64,000 nt of DNA from Novosphingobium endophyticum (GTDB lineage: Bacteria; Pseudomonadota; Alphaproteobacteria; Sphingomonadales; Sphingomonadaceae), in assembly GCF_014640675.1 (NCBI RefSeq), contig NZ_BMHK01000003.1, forward strand, positions 62,001-126,000. The letters run 5' to 3'. Under the pieces are notes generated by a model. It did no database searches, had not been told where the DNA came from, and was given only the letters and a program-made list of their open reading frames with translations. The first letter of the stretch is position 1. Every line of letters starts with the position of its first letter. Below, piece by piece: positions 57,781-64,000 of the stretch. Both the position numbers and the translations under genes were made by a program.

Positions 57781-58383
57781 TCAGGCCGGGTAGGTCCAGA
57801 CCGTGCCGCGATCGAAATTGTCCGAAGCGAACTTCCAGTTGATAAGGTTTTCGAGCACCGCCTTCACGTAGGCGGGACGCTTGTTCATCTGATCGATGTA
57901 ATAGGCGTGCTCCCAAACGTCGATCGTCAGCAGCGGATTGACGTCGGACGTGATCGCGCAGCCGGCATCGTGGGTGGAGATCACCTTCAGCTTCCCCCCA
58001 TCGACGACCAGCCAGGCCCAGCCGCTCGCGAAATGGTTGACCGCCTCGTTGCTCAGCGCTTCGAGCAGCGCGTCGATCGAGCCGAAGTCATTATCTATAG
58101 CGGCGGACAGGCTTTCGCTCGGCGCGGTCTGTTCCGGCGACAGGGACTGCCAGTAGAAACCGTGGTTCCACGTCTGGGCGGCATTGTTGAACAGCGGGCC
58201 CGAAGCCGACCGCACGATGTCCTCCAGCGACTTGTCGGCGTTCTCGGTGCCCTCGATGGCGGCGTTCAGCTTGTCGACGTAGGTCTTATGGTGAGCGCCA
58301 TGATGAATCTCGAGCGTCTTGCTGGAGATATGCGGTGCGAGCGCGTCCTGGGCATAGGGCAGCGGCATCAGGGCGATAGTCAT
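57781..58383 (-). CDS. sodB: Superoxide dismutase (Fe/Mn family, probably Fe)
   Basis: Converts superoxide to hydrogen peroxide and oxygen in the cytosol. The 200-residue protein has metal ligands His27 (LEIHHGAHHKTYVDKLN), His74 (WNHGFYWQSLSP), Asp155 and His159 (DVWEHAYYID). Residues such as AQTWNHGFYW and FGSIDALLE suggest the iron type. Start at ATG 58383. The 237-bp upstream gap contains a possible EcfG-like element (GGAAC at 58479-58475 with GTT 16 bp on), one base shorter than the good ones. Confidence 0.95.
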   Translation of the reverse strand: MTIALMPLPYAQDALAPHISSKTLEIHHGAHHKTYVDKLNAAIEGTENADKSLEDIVRSASGPLFNNAAQTWNHGFYWQSLSPEQTAPSESLSAAIDNDFGSIDALLEALSNEAVNHFASGWAWLVVDGGKLKVISTHDAGCAITSDVNPLLTIDVWEHAYYIDQMNKRPAYVKAVLENLINWKFASDNFDRGTVWTYPA

Positions 58384-58620
58384 GGCAAATTTCCTGTTCG
58401 GTGTTCTGACGTATTGGTGACAGCGCTCTGCCGGCAAGGATCGGGGGGACCGGAGAACACGCGCCGCTATGTCTGTTCCCCTCGCAGACATTTCAAGCAC
58501 CTATTCACGGCATTTTCGGCTTTCGCGCCGCCGCGACTGCGCAAGGCGTGGCAACCGGACGCGGGGGATGAGGTCCGCGCCCGGCTCCAAGACGGTTCTG
58601 CTATGAAGCGATCGGTCCGG

Positions 58621-58905
58621 TCAGTACTGGTCCGCCTTGTCCTCGACCGCGTCGGCCTTGGCCTCGCCGGATTCCTCGACGGCTTCGGCCTTGTTCTCCA
58701 GCCTGTCTTCGGCTGCGCCCGTCATGGTGTCGGCCTGCTCTTCCAACCGGTCGGCCTGGGCGTCGTACGCCTCTTCGACCGTATCGGCCTTCTGCTCGAG
58801 CGCGTCCTCTCGCGGACTGTCGCAGCCCGCCAGGCCGAGAGAGACGGCAGCCAGGGCCAGTGCAGTCCAACCGGACGTCGAGCGCGGCATGATGATGGCT
58901 TTCAT
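58621..58905 (-). CDS. Small acidic coiled-coil lipoprotein
   Basis: A 94-residue lipoprotein: signal with lipobox LGLAGC near residue 28 and a mature part of repeated Ala/Glu/Asp heptads (ADTVEEAYDAQADRLEEQAD, AAEDRLENKAEAVEE). It resembles stress-associated small lipoproteins that form helices between membrane layers. It lies 87 bp after the GlsB-like gene on the same strand and may be read from the same EcfG promoter. No function can be named. Confidence 0.8.
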   Translation of the reverse strand: MKAIIMPRSTSGWTALALAAVSLGLAGCDSPREDALEQKADTVEEAYDAQADRLEEQADTMTGAAEDRLENKAEAVEESGEAKADAVEDKADQY

Positions 58906-58992
58906 GGCGGAGAATTCCCTTATCGTTAGAGAAAATGCGCGTTTTTTTCCTAAGGCGCGCGCAAACCTTCTGTCCCAGCCGGGCTGGCCGGA

Positions 58993-59262
58993 TTATCTGA
59001 TCGATCCGCGGCGGAACATGTTGACGATCGCCAGCAAGACCACGGCGCCGAGGAACGAAACCAGCAGCGACAGGATATCGAAACCGCCGCTGGTGATCGG
59101 CGCGCCGCCTATCAGCGGCGTGATGACCACGCCGGCAATCAGCGAACCGACGACGCCGACCACGATGTTGAGAAAGATTCCCTGCTGCGCGTTGGTCCGC
59201 ATCAGAATGCTCGCCAGCCAGCCAATGATGCCGCCGACAAGAAGAATAAGGATGAGAGTCAT
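58993..59262 (-). CDS. GlsB/YeaQ/YmgE family stress membrane protein
   Basis: An 89-residue membrane protein with three hydrophobic segments: LILILLVGGIIGWLASILM, GIFLNIVVGVVGSLIAGVV and LSLLVSFLGAVVLLAIVNMF. GGIIGWLAS and NIVVGVVGS are the family signature (transglycosylase-associated / GlsB). Members are induced by stress in many bacteria. ATG at 59262 follows GGAGACAGAGCC. An EcfG promoter (59297-59321) lies directly upstream. Confidence 0.92.
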   Translation of the reverse strand: MTLILILLVGGIIGWLASILMRTNAQQGIFLNIVVGVVGSLIAGVVITPLIGGAPITSGGFDILSLLVSFLGAVVLLAIVNMFRRGSIR

Positions 59263-59296
59263 GGCTCTGTCTCCGGTTTGTTGGATTGACATCGAT

Positions 59297-59321
59297 AACG
59301 GTCATCCCCCGTCATGGTTCC
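59297..59321 (-). promoter_or_regulatory. EcfG-type promoter of the GlsB-like gene
   Basis: Minus strand: GGAAC (59321-59317), 16 bp, CGTT (59300-59297); leader of about 28 nt to the ATG at 59262. Confidence 0.8.
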
Positions 59322-59545
59322 GCCAATGCCGCAACGGCTCGTCGCTTCGACGGAAAGGAGCCCCCCGCCGGCAGCGACAATTTAAAACAAACTCGGTGCT
59401 TAAAATGGCCACCCATGCGACGTCGCCCGGTAGAAAAGAATTCTATTGAAACGATTAGGGTGCCTAATTACACAGGTCAGGCACGGCGCGACCCCGCCAC
59501 AAGGCGCGGGGCGTGCATGCTCAGGATTTGGGAGAATATGCCGCC

Positions 59546-61243
59546 ATGCTCGACAACGCGCCTTCGGCTTGGGACATCGAGACCGATTTCATATCGATCG
59601 GTTCGGGAATAGGCGGCCTTTCGGCAGCGATCACCGCGAGCGAACTGGGGCTGGACGCACTCGTTCTCGAGCGTGCAGACCAGGTCGGCGGCGTCACCGC
59701 CTTGTCCATGGGCGAGGTCTGGGTGGCGGGGAACCACCATGCCGCCGCTCTGGAAATCGAGGACAGCACCGAGAGCGGCTTTCGCTATCTGCAACGCCTG
59801 TCGATGGGCTACGGATCGGACCTCGCGATCCTCAACAAGGTTGCGCACGCCCGCGAGGCGCTGCGGTATTTCGAGGACCGGATCGGCCTGAAGATGGAAG
59901 TGATCCGCGACTGCCCGGATTACTATTACGGACACTCCAATGACGCGGTTGCCGAAGGCCGCATGCTCGAAGTCGCACCCTTCCCCGCCGCCACGCTGGG
60001 CGATTGGCAGGAGAAAACGCGCATCTCGCCGCAAATGCCCTACGGGATGACGCACCATGACATGTTCACCGCCGGCGGCACGGCGAACATCGCCAGGTGG
60101 GACTTCGGCAAGATGGCCGAACGCCTGACCAACGACGAGCGCTGCCTCGGCCCCGGCCTTGCGGCCTATTTCGTCAAGGGCGCGCTCGACCGCGATGTCG
60201 CGTTGATGACCGGGACAAGCGCCGAGGAACTGATCGCCGACGGGGAGCGCGTGGTCGGCGTGCGCGCGGTGAAGGACGGCCGGGATATCCGCATCCGCGC
60301 GCGCAAGGGCGTGCTGGTGGCGGTCAGCAGCTATGAACGCAACCAGGACTACAACAAGACGCTCAGCCGGCAGCTCGAACTGGGATCGATGGTGTTCGCG
60401 ACCGTCGACGGTGCGAACTTCCGCCTGACCGGCCCGCTCGGCGCGCGCATCGCCAGCGTGCCGGACATCACCTCTCTCGGCTTCACCATTCCCGGCATGG
60501 AAGGAGAGGACGGCCGCCCGCTGTGGAATAGCGCGCTGCCGGTAATCGGCCAGCCGCACACGATCGTCGTCAACCGTGCTGGCAAGCGCTTCGGCAACGA
60601 GGCCTTCTACCGCAGCTTCTACTACACCATCGATCACATCGACGGGGCGACGCAAACCCATCCGAACTTCCCGTGCTGGGCGGTAATCGACAGCCAGGTG
60701 CGCGAAAAGTACCCGTTCGGATCGGTCATGCCCGGCTCCGACTGGCCGGAGGGGCTGGGCGTGCAGGCCGATACGCTCCGTGACCTCGCCGCCAAGACCG
60801 GCATCGACGGCGACGCGCTGGAGGAAACCGTCGCGCGCTTCAACGCCAACGCGCAGAACGGCGTCGATCCCGATTTCGGGCGCGGCGAGCATCCCTGGAG
60901 TACGTGGATGTGCGGCGACCCCTTCCATGAGCCATGCCCCGTGCTTGGCCCGCTGATCAAGCCGCCGTTCTTCGCGGTCCGGCTCGAGCGCATGGGCGGA
61001 ACGGCGATCACCTCCTCGGGCATCCTCACCGACATGCACGGCGCCGCACTCGACTGGGACGACAGGCCGATGCCCGGTCTTTACGTCGCGGGCAATTCGC
61101 AGGCGCGGATGGAAACGGGCGCGGTCATGCAATCGGGCATCTCCAATGCGCGCGGCATGACCTACGGCTGGCTTGCCGCGCGGCACGCCGCCGGCCAGCC
61201 GAGCACCCTGCTCGCGCGCGAAGTCGAGAGGCTCGGTCTTTGA
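59546..61243 (+). CDS. FAD-dependent 3-ketosteroid-dehydrogenase-like oxidoreductase
   Basis: A 565-residue flavoprotein of the fumarate reductase/KstD superfamily. FAD fold: DFISIGSGIGGLSAAITASE; late FAD contact PGLYVAGNSQARMETGAVMQ; substrate domain with NRAGKRFGNEAFYRSFYYTI. KstD enzymes introduce double bonds into steroid ring A, but members also act on other ketones, so the substrate is open. Start: ATG 59546 with GGGAG 11 bases upstream; ATG 59513 is in frame. The stop overlaps the SRPBCC gene (TTGA). Confidence 0.88.
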   Translation: MLDNAPSAWDIETDFISIGSGIGGLSAAITASELGLDALVLERADQVGGVTALSMGEVWVAGNHHAAALEIEDSTESGFRYLQRLSMGYGSDLAILNKVAHAREALRYFEDRIGLKMEVIRDCPDYYYGHSNDAVAEGRMLEVAPFPAATLGDWQEKTRISPQMPYGMTHHDMFTAGGTANIARWDFGKMAERLTNDERCLGPGLAAYFVKGALDRDVALMTGTSAEELIADGERVVGVRAVKDGRDIRIRARKGVLVAVSSYERNQDYNKTLSRQLELGSMVFATVDGANFRLTGPLGARIASVPDITSLGFTIPGMEGEDGRPLWNSALPVIGQPHTIVVNRAGKRFGNEAFYRSFYYTIDHIDGATQTHPNFPCWAVIDSQVREKYPFGSVMPGSDWPEGLGVQADTLRDLAAKTGIDGDALEETVARFNANAQNGVDPDFGRGEHPWSTWMCGDPFHEPCPVLGPLIKPPFFAVRLERMGGTAITSSGILTDMHGAALDWDDRPMPGLYVAGNSQARMETGAVMQSGISNARGMTYGWLAARHAAGQPSTLLAREVERLGL

Positions 61244-61764
61244 TCGAGACCCGCCAGCAGGTCTCGGTCATAGCTCCCATCGATACGACGTGGAGCTATG
61301 CCAGGGACGTCGAGCGCTGGGCCGAGATCATGCCGGGCTACCAGTCATGCGAGATCGTCGACGACGACAACTCGCTCTGGGTGCTCAAGGTAGGCGTCGG
61401 CGGACTGGTGCGCACGGTAAAGGTCGACGTCCATGTCGATGAATGGGCCGGTCCGGAACGGGTCGATTTCTCGTTCAGGCTGCGCGGCGATCCGGTCGAG
61501 GGTACCGGCTCATACCATGCGCTGCCCGAGGGCGACGACCGCACGCAAGTGATCCTCCACGTACGCGTCAATGGCAGCGGACCGATGGCACCAATGTGGG
61601 AGGCGATGGGCGGCCCCGTGCTGCCCAGGTTCGCAAATGGCTTCGCGGAGCAGCTCAAGGCCCGGATCGAGCTGGCGGCGGGAACCGCCGCGCCGGCATC
61701 CCCCATCCGGCTTTCGATGCTCGGCCGTGTGCTGGCATGGCTGAAAAGGCTGTTTCGCCGCTGA
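61240..61764 (+). CDS. SRPBCC family lipid/polyketide-binding-fold protein
   Basis: A 174-residue helix-grip protein with a hydrophobic pocket: QVSVIAPIDTTWSYARDVER, WAEIMPGYQSCEIVDDDNS and FANGFAEQLKARIELAAG, ending in a basic tail LAWLKRLFRR. The only start that keeps the domain complete is a TTG at 61240, overlapping the stop of the flavoprotein gene by 4 bp, so translation probably depends on the upstream gene. It may carry or transform the flavoprotein's substrate. Confidence 0.8.
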   Translation: MIETRQQVSVIAPIDTTWSYARDVERWAEIMPGYQSCEIVDDDNSLWVLKVGVGGLVRTVKVDVHVDEWAGPERVDFSFRLRGDPVEGTGSYHALPEGDDRTQVILHVRVNGSGPMAPMWEAMGGPVLPRFANGFAEQLKARIELAAGTAAPASPIRLSMLGRVLAWLKRLFRR

Positions 61765-61828
61765 CACGCGAAACCCGGCGCCGGACTGCCTCGTTTAACC
61801 TTTCGGATGGCAACGAAAGGCGCACCCC

Positions 61829-62584
61829 ATGCATGCATCGCTCCGTCAGCGAATGCTGGCAGCGCTTGCCTCGCTTCTGATTGTGGCCGGCGGGGTCGTG
61901 GCGCTCGTCTCAGGCTTCGCCGTCCGCCTGCCCCTGCCCTCGATGCCCCGGACGCTGGAAACGATCATCACCACCCGCGACCTTCCCGAGGAGCCCGAAC
62001 CGCCTCCCCCGCCGCCGCCGGAGGAACAGGACGCCTCCGCCGCCGAAGGCAGCCCCTCGCCGCCGAATCTCGATAACGAGGCCACGCCCGTGGTCGCCCC
62101 CCCGCCCCGCGTCCCGCCGCTGATCCAGCCGCCGCCGGTAACCGCCGCGCCGGAGCCTGAAACCGGCGCGGCGGCATCGACCGGCTCTTCGGACCGCACC
62201 GGCCCGGGCCGAGGCAGCGGCGGCAGCGGCGAAGGGCGCGGCGGCGCCGGCGACGGCAGCGGAGGGTACGGCAGCGGACAGGGGTACAGGCAGCCCCCCA
62301 CCCTCCCCCGGCAGACCAGCGGCAGGCTGCGTTTCTCCGACCTGCCCCGTGACTTGCGCCGTGCCCGCGAGGGCGCGGAACTGACGCTGCGCTATCGCAT
62401 CGGCATTGACGGACGGGTCAGCGGTTGCCGGATCCTGGTGTCGAGCGGCCGCACCGAACTCGACGCCCACACGTGCCGGTACATTACCGAACATTTCCGC
62501 TTTCGCCCGGCCCGCGACGAAAGTGGACGCCCCGTGGCCTACGTCATGACCGAGATCCACGGCTGGAACGCCGCGGGCAACTGA
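61829..62584 (+). CDS. TonB-family energy transducer
   Basis: A 251-residue protein: N-terminal anchor (about residues 10-32), Pro-rich and Gly-rich spacers (about 50-175) and a TonB C-terminal domain (TLRYRIGIDGRVSGCRILVS, EHFRFRPARDESGRPVAYVM). It shares FRFRPARD-SGRP and the domain order with the TonB-like protein at 10819, so the two are paralogues. No exbB/exbD or receptor gene is next to it. Confidence 0.85.
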   Translation: MHASLRQRMLAALASLLIVAGGVVALVSGFAVRLPLPSMPRTLETIITTRDLPEEPEPPPPPPPEEQDASAAEGSPSPPNLDNEATPVVAPPPRVPPLIQPPPVTAAPEPETGAAASTGSSDRTGPGRGSGGSGEGRGGAGDGSGGYGSGQGYRQPPTLPRQTSGRLRFSDLPRDLRRAREGAELTLRYRIGIDGRVSGCRILVSSGRTELDAHTCRYITEHFRFRPARDESGRPVAYVMTEIHGWNAAGN

Positions 62585-62696
62585 TCCGGCTTCGATCCCC
62601 GCACATATGCCTATGGACAAGCGGACGGGTTCGGATGCAAGTTGTACACTTGTACAGCACAAGAATCCGGCCGACGGGCCACGGGAGAGCTTCGCC

Positions 62697-63584
62697 ATGA
62701 CCATTGCCGTCGAACCCATCAAACCGAACATCGGCGCCCTGATGCATGTTTCGGCCGACCATCTGCTCGATGACGAGACGATAGAGACCGTCCGCCGGGA
62801 ACTCGAAGTGCGGGGCGTGCTGGTCTTTCCGCAGCTCCACGCCAGCGACGAACTGCAACTGGCCTTTACCGACAAGCTGGGCGAGCGCGTGAACTTCACC
62901 CGTCAGGTCCCCGGCTCCGACGCGGAAACGCCGGACGTCTACAGGATCACGCTGAACCGCAAGCTCAATACCGAACCCGATTATGTGCTCGGTACTTTCT
63001 TCTGGCACATCGATGGCATCACCATCGACCAGCCCCTGCCCAAGGCCACGGTCCTGTCCGCCCGAAAGCTCTCGGCCACCGGCGGCGCGACCGAATTCGC
63101 CAACCTCTACGCCGCGTGGGACCTGCTGCCGGAAGACGAAAAGCGCGAGTACGAAAACCTCAAGGTGATCCACTGCGTCGAGGCCGCCGTGCGGCCGGTC
63201 CACGGCCACCCCAGCGAGGAACGTCGCGCCCGCTACAAGGCCATGGCCGCGGTGATGGAACAGCCGCTGGTCTGGACGCATGAAGACGGCCGCAAGTCGC
63301 TGCTCATCGGCACGCACGCGGACGGCATCGTCGGAATGCCCGGCGCGCACGGCCGCGCTCTGCTGGCCCGCCTGCAGCAATGGGCGGCCCAGCCCGATCT
63401 CGTCTATACCCACAAGTGGACCGAGGGCGATCTTGTCATCTGGCACAACCAGGGCGTGATGCACCGCGTCGTCCCCTATACCGACGAAGGCCGCATCATG
63501 CATCGCACGACGATCGCCGGGAAGGAGAAGCCCGGCCACAAGGCCACCGAAGAGGAAATCGTGGCGCTCTACGAAGTCACCTGA
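62697..63584 (+). CDS. TauD/TfdA family Fe(II)/2-oxoglutarate dioxygenase
   Basis: A 295-residue non-heme iron dioxygenase oxidising a substrate with 2-oxoglutarate. Iron ligands: His-Asp in FFWHIDGITID and a distal His in QGVMHRVVPY; the 2-oxoglutarate Arg is in HRTTIAGKEKPG. Relatives act on taurine, 2,4-D, alkyl sulfates and side chains of aromatics. ATG at 62697 follows ACGGGAGAGCTTCGCC. It is followed 174 bp later by fumarylacetoacetase. Confidence 0.92.
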   Translation: MTIAVEPIKPNIGALMHVSADHLLDDETIETVRRELEVRGVLVFPQLHASDELQLAFTDKLGERVNFTRQVPGSDAETPDVYRITLNRKLNTEPDYVLGTFFWHIDGITIDQPLPKATVLSARKLSATGGATEFANLYAAWDLLPEDEKREYENLKVIHCVEAAVRPVHGHPSEERRARYKAMAAVMEQPLVWTHEDGRKSLLIGTHADGIVGMPGAHGRALLARLQQWAAQPDLVYTHKWTEGDLVIWHNQGVMHRVVPYTDEGRIMHRTTIAGKEKPGHKATEEEIVALYEVT

Positions 63585-63758
63585 TGGTCTGATCCAGCGC
63601 GCATCCTGCAGCCCGTCAGGAATGACTTGGCGCGGCGTTCCGTTTGGGGCAGTCGTCCGTAGGACATCACGCGCGGTGCAGAACCGTCTGCGAAGCGGAC
63701 TGTTCTTCGTTACCGCGCACATCCTGTGGCACCCGGATGGCAGGAAGGGACAGCGACC

Positions 63759-64000
63759 GTGAACCACCCGATCATCGACGAAACGCACGACACCGCCCGC
63801 CAGTCATGGGTCGAGGCCGCGCAGGATCACGCCGACTTTCCCATCCAGAACCTGCCGCTCGGCATATTCTCGCGAGAAGGCCAAACGCCGCGCGGCGGCA
63901 TCGCCATTGGCGACATGATCCTCGATCTGCCCTCACTGACCCTGACAGGCCTGCTCAAGGGCGAAGCGCTGGACGCAGCCAGCACGGGGATGAACAAGAC
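63759..64000 (+). CDS. fahA: Fumarylacetoacetase, N-terminal part (cut by window end)
   Basis: Last step of tyrosine/homogentisate breakdown, hydrolysing fumarylacetoacetate to fumarate and acetoacetate. The visible 80 codons show [20 protein letters not shown] and [20 protein letters not shown], the conserved FAH N-terminal SH3-like domain. The start is GTG 63759 after AGGAAGGGACAGCGACC. The frame is open to the window end; homogentisate dioxygenase is probably nearby outside the window. Confidence 0.88.
   Translation, partial: MNHPIIDETHDTARQSWVEAAQDHADFPIQNLPLGIFSREGQTPRGGIAIGDMILDLPSLTLTGLLKGEALDAASTGMNK

Noticed and set aside
58455..58479. EcfG promoter for sodB
   Set aside because: GGAAC and GTT are present, but the spacing is one base shorter than in all good examples and the base before GTT is T; kept only as a remark.
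1..64000. Mobile elements, prophage, CRISPR arrays, rRNA or tRNA genes
   Set aside because: No transposase, integrase, phage structural gene, regularly spaced repeat or RNA-gene signature was seen in a reading of both strands.

Overview
The window looks like a chromosomal segment of a sphingomonad (alphaproteobacterium, Novosphingobium/Sphingobium-like; this is inference). The support is the high GC content, the block aat - DUF2155 lipoprotein - NDUFA12, a TonB-dependent receptor with TonB-family proteins, a complete alphaproteobacterial general stress response (GSR) locus (phyR, HWE kinase, nepR, ecfG), and many catabolic modules (Rieske oxygenase, P450, CoA transferase, KstD-like flavoprotein). 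I see no rRNA, tRNA, CRISPR array, transposase or prophage.

Layout. 0-12.5 kb: housekeeping and envelope genes (aat, DUF2155, NDUFA12, DUF192, recX, a fatty acyl-AMP ligase, DUF421, a GMC oxidoreductase overlapping asparagine synthase, DUF2721, mannose-6-phosphate isomerase, a TonB-like protein, a dienelactone hydrolase). 12.5-25.5 kb: a catabolic region with a TonB-dependent receptor, two phosphotransferase-fold proteins, a CoA transferase - DUF35 - thiolase-like operon, an amidohydrolase, an IclR regulator and an acyl-CoA ligase. Promoters in this region share a 16-bp pseudo-palindrome, usually as two copies exactly 20 bp apart, which I read as the IclR operator. A decayed gltX fragment sits at its right side. 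25.5-32.3 kb: a RamB/ScfR-type regulator divergent from isocitrate lyase, a conserved small protein, a PAS-GGDEF-EAL protein and a PfkB kinase. 32.3-41.3 kb: TetR with a divergent ferredoxin-P450 operon, then a coxG-M-S-L-like molybdenum hydroxylase operon with a fused extra C-terminal domain, a divergent SDR and an EthD-like protein. 41.5-46 kb: flotillin/YqiJ pair, a membrane protein and TelA. 46-50.4 kb: glutathione-dependent formaldehyde oxidation (fdhD, S-formylglutathione hydrolase, VOC protein, class III ADH) with a divergent LysR. 50.4-51.8 kb: a Rieske oxygenase alpha subunit. 52-59.3 kb: the stress island. 59.5-64 kb: a KstD-like flavoprotein, an SRPBCC protein, a second TonB-like protein, a TauD-family dioxygenase and the start of fumarylacetoacetase.

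The most interesting part is the stress island. Five sequences matching the EcfG promoter (GGAAC - 16/17 nt - CGTT or GGTT) sit in front of a PPOX-family stress protein, a second EcfG-like sigma factor, nepR-ecfG/HWE kinase (one symmetric element reading both ways), a GlsB-type membrane protein, and an otherwise empty interval upstream of phyR. In that last interval the predicted transcript would begin with a hairpin whose 21-nt loop is very C-rich and end near a second hairpin. This resembles the GSR small RNA GsrN of Caulobacter and is my best candidate for an undescribed element. The second best is the IclR regulon with its tandem operators.
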